A stretch of 64,000 bases of DNA. Origin: Candidatus Pantoea bituminis (GTDB lineage: Bacteria; Pseudomonadota; Gammaproteobacteria; Enterobacterales; Enterobacteriaceae). A program made the translations under genes and the position numbers. The stretch spans positions 3,906,001-3,970,000 of the forward strand of contig NZ_JAGTWO010000004.1 of assembly GCF_018842675.1 (NCBI RefSeq), read 5' to 3'. The number at the start of each line of letters is the position of its first letter. Positions within the stretch are counted from its first letter, which is position 1. This document shows positions 8,962-20,396 of this stretch, piece after piece. Under the pieces are notes generated by a model. The model was not told the DNA's origin and searched no databases. It was given only the letters and a program-made list of their open reading frames with translations.

Positions 8962-11040
8962 TTAGACGTTGGTATAACGGACATTTTCCGGTAGCCAGCG
9001 TTCAATCAAGGCGCTGGCCTGTTCGGGATAGTGCTGGTGGATGTGGCGTGCGACGCGCTGCACTTCTGGTACCATCGCCTGGTCGCGCAAAAGGTCCGCA
9101 ACTTTGAATTCAGCATTGCCGGTTTGGCGTGTTCCTAATAACTCGCCAGGCCCACGAATTTCTAAATCGAACTGCGCGATGACAAAGCCATCATTGCTGT
9201 CGCGCAGCACCTGCAACCGCTTCTGCGCGGTTTTGCTGAGTGGTGCTTTATAGAGCAATACGCAATGTGACGCGACTGCACCTCGCCCAACGCGCCCGCG
9301 CAGCTGATGAAGCTGCGCCAAACCCAGGCGCTCAGGGTTTTCGATAATCATCAGACTGGCATTAGGCACGTCAACGCCAACTTCAATAACGGTGGTGGCT
9401 ACCAGTAATTGCAGCTCATTAGCCTTGAAGGCCTGCATAACTGCCTGCTTCTCTGCCGGTTTCATGCGGCCATGAACCAGCCCAATATTCAAATCAGGCA
9501 ATGCATTTTTTAAGGCTTCCCAACTCGCTTCCGCCGCTTGCGCTTCCAGCAACTCTGACTCTTCAATTAGCGTACAAACCCAATATGCCTGACGGCCTTC
9601 TCGGCAAGCATGCTCAACGCGCGTCATGATTTCATCACGGCGACTATCGGGGATAGCGACTGTGGTGACTGGCGTGCGGCCTGGCGGCAGTTCATCGATG
9701 GTCGACGTATCAAGATCGGCATACGCGGTCATAGCGAGAGTGCGGGGAATGGGCGTGGCAGTCATGATTAACTGATGCGGATGGAAACCTTGCTCTTCGC
9801 CTTTTTCCCAGAGCGCCAGGCGTTGATGTACACCAAAGCGATGTTGCTCATCAATAATCACCAAGGCCAGGCCGTTGAACTGTACCTGTTCCTGAAACAA
9901 TGCATGCGTGCCAACCACCATTGCGACATCGCCATTAGCGATAGCATCTTGCTGTGCCTGGCGTGCTTTGCCTTTTTGTTTTCCGGCTAACCAACCCACC
10001 TCAATACCCAGCGGCGCAAACCACTGCCGGAAATTGGCCGCGTGCTGCTCAGCCAGCAGTTCAGTCGGCGCCATGAGTGCAACCTGTTTGCCATGCGCAA
10101 TAACGTTTAGTGCAGACAATGCCGCCACCAGCGTTTTACCAGAACCGACATCACCTTGTACTAAACGCATCATCGGGAAATCGTTGGCTAAATCTTTTTC
10201 AATCTCTTGCACTACCCTTTTTTGCGCGTTGGTCGGCGAGAAAGGCAGCGCTGCCAGCAATTGCTCGCTGAGGTTATGACGTGCCGGCATCGGTAAAGCG
10301 TAATAGCGCTGTGCGCCAGCGCGAACGGCCAACATGCTGAGATTGTGTGCTAAAAGCTCTTCAAGGATCAGTCGACGTTGAGCCGGATGACGCCCGCTCT
10401 CCAGTTCGCTTAATTTTAAATCGGGTGGTGGACGGTGCAATGTGCGCAGTGCATCCGGCAGGCTTATCAGTCCGCCGCTTAATTCTTGCGGAAGTAGCTC
10501 AGCAATTGGGCAGCTTTCCAGCAGTGTCAGCGCTTGATCGGTCAGGTTACGTAGAGTCGCCTGGCGAATGCCTTCCGTGGTGGGATAAACCGGCGTTAGC
10601 GTCTCTTCCAGCGCTACATTGCTGTGTTCGCCCTGAATACGGTATTCAGGATGGATGATTTCAGCGCCACGCTGGCCGCGTTTGATTTCGCCGTATGCAG
10701 TAACGCGACGGCCTGGCGCAAGGCCATTTTTCATCCCAGCGTTAAAGTTGAAGAACCTCAACGTCAGCACGCCGCTGCCATCACTGATTTGGCACACCAT
10801 CATACGGCGACGACCAAAAGTGATTTCAGAATGCAACACTTCGCCTTCTACCGTGGCCCAAATGCCGGGCAGCAAATCATCAATGGCGTAAAGTTGGGTG
10901 CGGTCTTCGTAGCGTAGCGGCAGATGCAGCAGTAAGTCTTGAATGGTGTGCAGGTCAATTTTGGCAAGTTTCGCTGCCTGACTGGCGCCGACGCCGGTCA
11001 GGGTACTGAGCGGGATGGCATCCAGCAGGCGGCCTTTCAT
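8962..11040 (-). CDS. recG: ATP-dependent DNA helicase RecG
   Basis: Branch-migration helicase that processes stalled forks and Holliday junctions. At 692 aa it is essentially the E. coli length. The order is an N-terminal wedge domain (GVGASQAAKL, then an OB fold), the Walker A motif LVQGDVGSGKT near residue 290, the DEQHRFG box, the motif MTATPIPRTLAMT, and the C-terminal QLRGRVGRG motif VI. Its start overlaps the trmH stop by 4 bp (ATGA). It is the last gene of the gmk-rpoZ-spoT-trmH-recG run. Confidence 0.98.
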   Translation of the reverse strand: MKGRLLDAIPLSTLTGVGASQAAKLAKIDLHTIQDLLLHLPLRYEDRTQLYAIDDLLPGIWATVEGEVLHSEITFGRRRMMVCQISDGSGVLTLRFFNFNAGMKNGLAPGRRVTAYGEIKRGQRGAEIIHPEYRIQGEHSNVALEETLTPVYPTTEGIRQATLRNLTDQALTLLESCPIAELLPQELSGGLISLPDALRTLHRPPPDLKLSELESGRHPAQRRLILEELLAHNLSMLAVRAGAQRYYALPMPARHNLSEQLLAALPFSPTNAQKRVVQEIEKDLANDFPMMRLVQGDVGSGKTLVAALSALNVIAHGKQVALMAPTELLAEQHAANFRQWFAPLGIEVGWLAGKQKGKARQAQQDAIANGDVAMVVGTHALFQEQVQFNGLALVIIDEQHRFGVHQRLALWEKGEEQGFHPHQLIMTATPIPRTLAMTAYADLDTSTIDELPPGRTPVTTVAIPDSRRDEIMTRVEHACREGRQAYWVCTLIEESELLEAQAAEASWEALKNALPDLNIGLVHGRMKPAEKQAVMQAFKANELQLLVATTVIEVGVDVPNASLMIIENPERLGLAQLHQLRGRVGRGAVASHCVLLYKAPLSKTAQKRLQVLRDSNDGFVIAQFDLEIRGPGELLGTRQTGNAEFKVADLLRDQAMVPEVQRVARHIHQHYPEQASALIERWLPENVRYTNV

Positions 11041-11732
11041 TTTTTACCTTTGGCTTGCATGGTGGCCCACCAATCAGCATCGGCTTCCACTTCGCCTTGC
11101 GTATTGATGTGCGGATAGGGCAAGCCTTTTTGATTAGCCACGCGGGCCAGCACCGGATAACCGCCTTCAAACAGCAAACGTTGCTGCTCTGCTTCATCCA
11201 GCAAGCTGTAGTCGCGTTGATAAAGGCCAGCGTTTTGACGTTGACGCTGTGCTTCATAAAGGATCAGTGCGGAGGCAACCGAAACGTTCAATGACTGCAC
11301 CATGCCAACCATAGGAATGATAATGTCCTGATCGGCCAGCGCGAGCGCTTCTTCGGTGATGCCGGTTTTTTCCTGACCCATCAGAATACAGGTGGGTTTG
11401 GTGTAATCAATTTCACGAAAGTCTACGGCGCTGTCAGAAAGATGCGTCGCAAGGACCTGCATTTTTTGGTCTTTCAGGTGCTTTACCGCTTCGCGAATGT
11501 TGCGATGTGTGACCACTTTGACCCAGCTATTACTGCCTGCCGAAGCGGAAACTTGAGTTCGCATACGTTGACTTGGCCAAACGGCGTGGACTTCATGAAT
11601 GCCGACGGCATCAGCGGTACGAATCACCGCAGAGACGTTATGCGGCTTGTGCACCTGTTCCATGCAGACGGTAAGATCGTGCTGGCGCAAGGCCAGCATC
11701 TCTTGAATACGCGCAAATCTTTGATCGTTCAT
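11037..11732 (-). CDS. trmH: tRNA (guanosine-18-2'-O)-methyltransferase
   Basis: SPOUT-class enzyme that methylates the ribose of G18 in the D-loop of tRNAs. The 231-aa protein carries NVSAVIRTADAVGIHEVH at the N-terminal side. The knot motifs ILMGQEKTGI and MVQSLNVSVASALILYEA, which bind S-adenosylmethionine, follow. It starts 3 bp after the spoT stop and overlaps recG, so it is embedded in the spoT operon as in E. coli (formerly spoU). Confidence 0.97.
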   Translation of the reverse strand: MNDQRFARIQEMLALRQHDLTVCMEQVHKPHNVSAVIRTADAVGIHEVHAVWPSQRMRTQVSASAGSNSWVKVVTHRNIREAVKHLKDQKMQVLATHLSDSAVDFREIDYTKPTCILMGQEKTGITEEALALADQDIIIPMVGMVQSLNVSVASALILYEAQRQRQNAGLYQRDYSLLDEAEQQRLLFEGGYPVLARVANQKGLPYPHINTQGEVEADADWWATMQAKGKK

Positions 11733-11735
11733 GGA

Positions 11736-13841
11736 CTAATTACGATTACGATGAACTTTGATCACGTCTGGCATCACGCGGATTTTACGCATGATATTGG
11801 CCAGATGGACGCGATCGCGCGCGGTCAGGCGGATAAAGGCGCTGTAAACGCGGCCATCGCGCTCTTCCGTGTTCAAGCTCTGAATATTAGAACCGGCGGT
11901 ATTAATCGCTGCCGTCAAATTTGCCAGCGCACCCTGATGATTGAACATGTCGACTTTAATCTCGGCTACAAATTCTTGTTCGGTGACTTTGTCCCACTCC
12001 ACCGGCATGAATTTTTCTGGTTCTTTCTGATAACCGCGAATGTTTCGACACGATTCATGGTGTACGACCAAGCCTTTACCTGGACTTACGTGAGCGACAA
12101 TCGGATCGCCTGGAATCGGTCGGCAGCATTTTGCAAAGGTGATCAACACGCCATCGGCGCCTTTGATCGGCAACTTGCCACGCTTACTGCTTCCCGATTG
12201 CGTAGAACCCGTTTGCGTCAGGTTTTTTGCCACCACTACGCTCATTGCATTGCCGAGGCCAATTTCTGCCAGTAGATCATCAAGCGACGTCAGCTTCATT
12301 CGGTCAAGCTCTTGCTTGATGCTCGCAGGCGGCACTTCTGCCAGCTTGCGGCTACCGCCTAGCGCGTGACTAAGCAAGCGACGGCCCAGATTAACGGAGT
12401 CTTCACGTTTGAGGTTCTTCAGCAACTGGCGAATCTTGGCGCGCGCTTTCGAGCTAACGACAAAATTAAGCCAGGCAGCGTTCGGGCGAGCGCCTGGTGC
12501 GGTAATAATTTCGACGGTTTGACCGCTAGTCAGCGGTTGCGACAGCGGATAAGGCTGGCGATCAACGCGTGCGCCAACACAGGCATGACCGATATCGGTA
12601 TGCACCGCATAGGCAAAATCCACAGGCGTCGAGTCAGTCGGTAATTCGACAATGCGGCCTTCAGGCGTAAACACATAGATCTCATCTGGAAAGAGATCGG
12701 ATTTCACGCTTTCGATAAATTCAAAGGAACTGCCCGCGCTTTGTTGCAACTCCAGCAAGCTTTGCAGCCAACGCTGAGCGCGTATTTGCGCGGTGGTGCC
12801 ACTTTCACCCGCCTGTTTGTAAGCCCAGTGCGCGGCGACCCCCATTTCTGCCATCTGATCCATATCTTCAGTACGAATCTGAACCTCTACCGGAACGCCG
12901 TGCGGGCCGATCATGGAGGTATGCAGTGATTGATAGCCGTTGGCCTTGGGGATGGCGATGTAATCTTTGACGCGACCAGGACGCGGCTTATATAAGCTGT
13001 GCATCTGACCGAGTACGCGATAACAGGTATCCAAATCTTTCACGATGACGCGAAAGGCATAGATATCCATGATCGAGTGAAAACGCTGCTCTTTCAGCGT
13101 CATTTTGCGGTAGATCGAGTAGAGATGCTTTTCTCGACCGCTGACGCGGCAGGGAATACCGGCTTCTTGCAGTCGGCCATCAATCTCAGAAAGAATCTTC
13201 TGGATCATCTCTTTACGGTTACCGCGCGCCGCTTTTACCACCTCTTTAATCACCCGATAACGATTAGGATACAAGGCTTCAAAGCCCAGCTCTTCCAGTT
13301 CAGTTTTAAGGTGATGAATACCTAAGCGGTGGGCCAGCGGGCTGTAGATCTCTAACGTTTCCAACGCGATGCGGCGACGTTTATCCGGACGCAAAGCGCC
13401 TAGCGTGCGCATGTTGTGGGTGCGGTCAGCCAGCTTGATGAGAATGACGCGGATGTCTTGCACCATCGCCATTATCATCTTGCGGAAGTTCTCTGCCTGC
13501 GCCTCTTTTTTGTCGCGGAACTTCAGCTTATCCAGCTTTGAAACGCCTTCCACCAGCTCAGCAACACTTTTGCCGAACAGCTGTTCCATATCCTGATAAG
13601 TCGCAGGCGTGTCTTCAATGACATCATGCAGTAGCGCGGCCATGAGTGTTTCATGGTCGAGCTTCATTTCTGCCAGAATACAGGCTACGGCGACAGGATG
13701 GGTGATGTAAGGCTCGCCGCTGGAGCGAGTCTGTCCCTCGTGAGCATCACGTGCAACAAGGTAAGCTTGCTGGAGGCGCTTGATATGCTCCTCTGGCAAG
13801 TATTTTTCAATCAGTTGATTGAGGCTTTCAAACAGATACAA
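11736..13841 (-). CDS. spoT: Bifunctional (p)ppGpp synthetase/hydrolase SpoT
   Basis: Degrades, and more weakly makes, the alarmone (p)ppGpp in response to carbon, iron and fatty-acid starvation. The 701-aa protein has the HD hydrolase domain with catalytic His-Asp at 72-73 (LLHDVIEDT). The synthetase domain with YRKMTLKEQRFHSIMDIYA follows, then a TGS domain (IYVFTPEGRIVELP) and a C-terminal ACT domain. The hydrolase motifs look intact. It lies 20 bp downstream of rpoZ. Confidence 0.98.
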   Translation of the reverse strand: MYLFESLNQLIEKYLPEEHIKRLQQAYLVARDAHEGQTRSSGEPYITHPVAVACILAEMKLDHETLMAALLHDVIEDTPATYQDMEQLFGKSVAELVEGVSKLDKLKFRDKKEAQAENFRKMIMAMVQDIRVILIKLADRTHNMRTLGALRPDKRRRIALETLEIYSPLAHRLGIHHLKTELEELGFEALYPNRYRVIKEVVKAARGNRKEMIQKILSEIDGRLQEAGIPCRVSGREKHLYSIYRKMTLKEQRFHSIMDIYAFRVIVKDLDTCYRVLGQMHSLYKPRPGRVKDYIAIPKANGYQSLHTSMIGPHGVPVEVQIRTEDMDQMAEMGVAAHWAYKQAGESGTTAQIRAQRWLQSLLELQQSAGSSFEFIESVKSDLFPDEIYVFTPEGRIVELPTDSTPVDFAYAVHTDIGHACVGARVDRQPYPLSQPLTSGQTVEIITAPGARPNAAWLNFVVSSKARAKIRQLLKNLKREDSVNLGRRLLSHALGGSRKLAEVPPASIKQELDRMKLTSLDDLLAEIGLGNAMSVVVAKNLTQTGSTQSGSSKRGKLPIKGADGVLITFAKCCRPIPGDPIVAHVSPGKGLVVHHESCRNIRGYQKEPEKFMPVEWDKVTEQEFVAEIKVDMFNHQGALANLTAAINTAGSNIQSLNTEERDGRVYSAFIRLTARDRVHLANIMRKIRVMPDVIKVHRNRN

Positions 13842-13861
13842 GGTTGACCTGCAGGTTGCTG

Positions 13862-14137
13862 TTAACGACGACCTTCAGCGATAGCGGTAACAGCTTGTAA
13901 TTCAGCGGCTTCCTGCTCTTGCTGCTCCTGACGATCACGCACATCTAAAATCTGATTGGTGACCAAACCTTCTTCGATTTCGCGCAATGCGATAACGGTA
14001 GGCTTATCGTTCTCTTCTGGAACCAGCGGATCTTTGCCGCCTACCTGCATCTGACGTGCACGACGTGCAGCGACCAACACCAGGTCAAAACGATTACCAA
14101 CTTTTTCTACTGCGTCCTGAACGGTTACGCGTGCCAT
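13862..14137 (-). CDS. rpoZ: RNA polymerase omega subunit
   Basis: Small subunit that helps assembly of beta' into RNA polymerase and forms part of the ppGpp binding site 1, which fits its place beside spoT. The 91-aa protein begins [20 protein letters not shown] and contains the conserved ARRARQMQ and [10 protein letters not shown] segments. It sits between gmk and spoT in the same operon. Confidence 0.98.
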   Translation of the reverse strand: MARVTVQDAVEKVGNRFDLVLVAARRARQMQVGGKDPLVPEENDKPTVIALREIEEGLVTNQILDVRDRQEQQEQEAAELQAVTAIAEGRR

Positions 14138-14191
14138 AGGTGTGCTACTCCACAGATGAAGAAATGACTGGGCATCATACTGAAACTGTAT

Positions 14192-17379
<3,188 letters not shown>

Positions 17380-17679
17380 AGCAGGCTCCAGAAAGTCGGC
17401 AGCAAGGCTACGGTGTTAAGCGCGTAACGGCTACTGAGTTTTTCGCTTATCCAAAAAAGTGAATGAAAGGTTTAAGTGTTAATGGTGAATAATGATATAA
17501 AAATCAATGGAATGGATTAAAATCTTTAAGCTTCACTTTAGGTAAATTATATGCGCTTTAACAAAGAAAGTTATTTATTGCTGACAAATTAAGCTCGGCT
17601 TTTTAGGCGTCGCTTATGAAGAGAACGTTTGTATAACGCTTAACTTTTGGCTCACAGCATAATGACCTTCAGGACGGGA

Positions 17680-18369
17680 ATGAAAAACCGCGCATCCAAG
17701 ATTCTCTTTTACTCTTCTGATCGGCTGGCAGCTGTAGGTATTCATCATACGCTAGCGGCACTTTTTCCGCAGTGGCAAGCGCACGAAGTCTGGTCTTTTA
17801 GCGACATTTTAACGCAGTGCGAACTGCGCCAACCTCGGATGATCGTCTGCATATTTCATGAAAATATGCCGTTGGCAGGTACCTTTAATGTTCTCTTTCA
17901 ATTACAGCATGCTTTTCCCGCTTTACCTGTATTGGTAATGACGCGCCGCCTCATACCCGTATTACGGTCAATGAGCTGCTTTTTACCTACCCTGGAAATT
18001 ATGGATCTGAAAGTTTCTCATTCTGTATTACGCCAGCAGCTGACATATAGAATAAATGGCGGAGAAGAACGCAAAGGGATGAGGGATCGCGCGGAAATTA
18101 TTTTGCCAGACCGGCAGTTGCGTATTCTGCTGATGATGGCATGGAATTGCAGTATCGAGCACATCGGCAAAGAACTCAGTCTTAATTATAAAACCGTGAG
18201 TGCCTACAAACTAAATGCATTAAAAAAACTGAAAATTAATACCAAAAATGATTTGGCAGACTTGTTCATGGTCATTGATGAATTGAGGATGATAGTCAAT
18301 GCAATCAAAATAAGCGATGCAGATAAATGGCAGGAAGTGAATTTTCAAAAGAAAAAGCGTGCTGATTAA
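17680..18369 (+). CDS. Orphan LuxR-type regulator with receiver-like N-domain
   Basis: A 229-aa predicted transcription factor. The C-terminal region (about 140-205) contains a LuxR/GerE helix-turn-helix: LPDRQLRILLMMAWNCSIEHIGKEL followed by SLNYKTVSAYKLNALKKL. The N-terminal 125 residues look like a response-regulator or RcsA-like fold (KILFYSSDRLAAVGIHHTLAAL), but where a phospho-acceptor Asp is expected it reads RMIVCIFHENMPL, so it probably cannot be phosphorylated there. No kinase lies nearby. The frame opens at a TTG at 17647; I chose the ATG at 17680 because AGGA lies 8 nt upstream. The surroundings are AT-rich. Target and gene name unknown; RcsA-like control of surface polysaccharide is a guess. 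Confidence 0.8.
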   Translation: MKNRASKILFYSSDRLAAVGIHHTLAALFPQWQAHEVWSFSDILTQCELRQPRMIVCIFHENMPLAGTFNVLFQLQHAFPALPVLVMTRRLIPVLRSMSCFLPTLEIMDLKVSHSVLRQQLTYRINGGEERKGMRDRAEIILPDRQLRILLMMAWNCSIEHIGKELSLNYKTVSAYKLNALKKLKINTKNDLADLFMVIDELRMIVNAIKISDADKWQEVNFQKKKRAD

Positions 18370-18377
18370 CAGCACGC
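18352..18377 (-). terminator. Terminator on minus strand after the flippase remnant
   Basis: On the minus strand gcgtgct-N7-agcacgc is followed by a run of five T. It overlaps the stop codon of the LuxR-type gene and would end transcription arriving from the flippase fragment. Confidence 0.7.
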
Positions 18378-18424
18378 GAATGCATCGTTAGATGCCCAGA
18401 GCCCACCATACAGACTTGCTTTTA

Positions 18425-19069
18425 TTATACGTTTCTTGCGCGAATTTGAGAAAATGATTTAAAGTTAAAGCGATATTCGGGCTGAAACCATGAGCGGCCG
18501 TAATAGCAATACATCAACATACGTATAGATGCCATCGCCAGATAACCCCAAATTGCGCATAATACTGAAGGTGTTAATAATACCGTAAAGAGTGTGACAG
18601 CCAGACCCGCTATTACTGAGGACATTTCAGTGAAAGCAATGCAGCTATATTGCTTTTCACGCTGTAATATAGCGCGATATTGCTGGCCTTGCGGGATAAT
18701 GATAAAGACAACCGATACCATCTCAAGCATAACCGCCAGTTCCGGCTGGTTAAAAATGCGGCTAAGTACGTCGCTGCCGAGGAATAAGAAGGCACAAATC
18801 AACACGCCAGTTAGAACATTGCCCCAATAAAGTGTCGATAGATCGTTTATTGAAAGCATGCGATAGCGAATAAGTGAATTAGAAAATCCGCGGTCTGCTA
18901 AAGCATCTACAGCTAATAATCCAACTACGGCAATGGCAAGCAGATTTAGTTCATTCGCCTGCAGAATCTGTGCTAATAAAGAAAGCTGTAATACACCAAT
19001 GCCAATGATTTTAATTGAAGAGAGAAGAGACCATTTTGCGCTTGTGAGACTTCTTTCATGTATAGCCAT
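18425..19069 (-). pseudogene. Truncated polysaccharide flippase (Wzx/MATE-like), N-terminal half
   Basis: The 214-aa product resembles the first half of WzxC/RfbX-type oligosaccharide exporters: a short basic start (ERSLTSAKWSLLSSIKIIGIG), about five or six hydrophobic helices, and the typical ILQREKQYSCIAFTEMSS stretch that follows the fourth helix. Family members are usually 400-500 aa, and here the frame stops after a short non-homologous tail (SQIRARNV). Only about 55 nt remain before the next gene, so the missing half is not downstream in another frame. The ATG at 19069 is chosen because it starts the conserved region. I infer a decayed or recombined remnant of a surface-polysaccharide locus; a short expressed protein cannot be excluded. 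Confidence 0.65.
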
Positions 19070-19162
19070 AATATGCTCGTTATGGTACATGTACCAGTTC
19101 GAAGTTATTCTTCGTGTAACGGCAAGCTGTGATTGCTGTAACACAGTAGGTAGTACAAGAGA

Positions 19163-19429
19163 TCAATGCAATTTTTCTGGTCTAAGTCCTGAAATACCTT
19201 GCCAGGCTTGCCATGTTATTATTGATTCAATTAAATGATGTTCAGATAAAAAATAAATGTCCCTGGAGTATTCACGATTCCGTGTAATGGCAGAATCTCC
19301 TGCTGTTAGCAAAAAATCCGCCAGATCACGAATGAATCCTGTTGTAGTTGTATATTCTCCAGCCAGAATCCTTCCAGCTATCTCAACAAACTCTTTTTCT
19401 GATAACAAAGGATAGGTTGAGCGTTCCAT
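19163..19429 (-). CDS. Small protein of unknown function (88 aa)
   Basis: I do not recognise this protein. It is 88 aa, soluble-looking and mildly acidic (MERSTYPLLSEKEFVEIAGR at the start, ending GISGLRPEKLH), with no signal peptide or membrane segment. It is supported as a real gene by a good ribosome site (CAGGA, 8 nt before the ATG on the minus strand) and by its position just upstream of, and on the same strand as, the flippase remnant. The size and charge recall small connector or biofilm regulators of enterics such as the YmgB/AriR type, but I see no convincing motif match. Confidence 0.55.
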   Translation of the reverse strand: MERSTYPLLSEKEFVEIAGRILAGEYTTTTGFIRDLADFLLTAGDSAITRNREYSRDIYFLSEHHLIESIITWQAWQGISGLRPEKLH

Positions 19430-19621
19430 TATTTTTTCCTGGTGTTATTTTTATAGGTGTTGCTGTGTGTAAGGAGATTTATACCGTGTTTTATTTAAAT
19501 TAACACCATAAGAAAACTCTGATTAAAGCCACTCAGGAAATAATGGTTTCATGCCATTCATGATAGATTTTAATTGCTGTAAAACATTCATTATTGAACG
19601 TTGTATAGATTGAAAGCTTCT

Positions 19622-19637
19622 ATGGAAGCGGTTCCAT
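19622..19637 (+). promoter_or_regulatory. Small palindromic hairpin upstream of the mini-ORFs
   Basis: atggaa-gcgg-ttccat forms a 6-bp stem with a 4-nt loop followed by four T, 19 nt before the start codon of the first mini-ORF. Possibly a leader structure or operator; function unknown. Confidence 0.35.
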
Positions 19638-19655
19638 TTTTATGGAGAGATAAAA

Positions 19656-19688
19656 ATGCATGAAATCAAAGGGGATAGCAGCTTATGA
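19656..19688 (+). CDS. Candidate mini-ORF 1 (10 aa)
   Basis: ATG at 19656 with a well-placed GGAGAG ribosome site at 19644-19649 encodes MHEIKGDSSL and stops at TGA 19686-19688. The stop overlaps the next start as ATGA. The AT-rich gap 19430-19865 otherwise holds no gene. The strong Shine-Dalgarno and coupling geometry are the only evidence; it may be a leader peptide or chance. Confidence 0.3.
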   Translation: MHEIKGDSSL

Positions 19689-19744
19689 GACCATTACTAC
19701 CAGGATTTTCCCTGGCAATAATGGTTAAGCAAAACTGGTTATAA
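19685..19744 (+). CDS. Candidate mini-ORF 2 (19 aa), coupled to mini-ORF 1
   Basis: Starts in the ATGA overlap with mini-ORF 1 and encodes MRPLLPGFSLAIMVKQNWL, a short, partly hydrophobic, basic peptide. No downstream plus-strand gene follows, so a classical attenuator role is not obvious. I do not recognise it. Confidence 0.28.
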   Translation: MRPLLPGFSLAIMVKQNWL

Positions 19745-19865
19745 GTGCAAATGCGGGAGTAAGAGGCTGATGATGTGTTTATGCTTTTTCTAAGAAAAAT
19801 TTCAAAATATTTTTATAAAAAGCCAGAGATAACTCGAGTTTCAGAAAAAACATAATCCGTTGATT

Positions 19866-20260
19866 TTATTCAGTAAGTAATTTGTTAAGTTGAGCAAGAT
19901 CTTTCCTAACCCATTCAATATCTTTAGAAAACTTCTCTTCTGACATCAATGGTTGACGATAAACGGTGATCAAGACTTCTGCGCCTTGCTCATTAGCAAT
20001 TACTCGCATTGGCATATAAATTTCTTTGCCTACGCCGTTATTTATCCAGTGATCCATCACGCCAAATGGATTATGAGAAGTGAAGCGAATCTTGATTTTT
20101 CCTTCTGGACCTTGTGCTCGCCAATGCGTTCCTTCTGGCTCAAGCGTATTGCCGCTTAATCCCGATGCCCACTTGGGAAAAACTCCGGTTTCCAAATCGT
20201 TTCATAAAGATCTAGCCAGTTACGCGCAATAGTCATGCTAAGGGTTTGTGAGGACAGCAT
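19866..20260 (-). CDS. SRPBCC-family (START-like) protein, frameshifted here
   Basis: A probable SRPBCC/polyketide-cyclase-like small protein of the ligand-binding START fold; ligand unknown. From the ATG at 20260, with a strong AGGAGG at 20264-20269, it reads MLSSQTLSMTIARNWLDLYE and then loses frame in a T5 run on the minus strand. One extra T restores FFPKWASGLSGNTLEPEGTHW and continues to LAQLNKLLTE, giving 131 aa. The central GKIKIRFTSHNPFGVMDHWI fits SRPBCC folds. A sequencing deletion is likely. It lies upstream, on the same strand, of the AT-rich patch and downstream of the D-threonine aldolase-like gene. Confidence 0.7.
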
Positions 20261-20396
20261 GTTACCTCCTGAAGGATCAAAAATTCATTAAAGCATGAGG
20301 GTGAAACCGGGAAAACGTTACACAGGCAGAAGTGTGGGGTCGATGAGGTTAAGTTCGTACAAAGGACAGCCTTGCGTGCTGCCCGTTAGTGATCGA

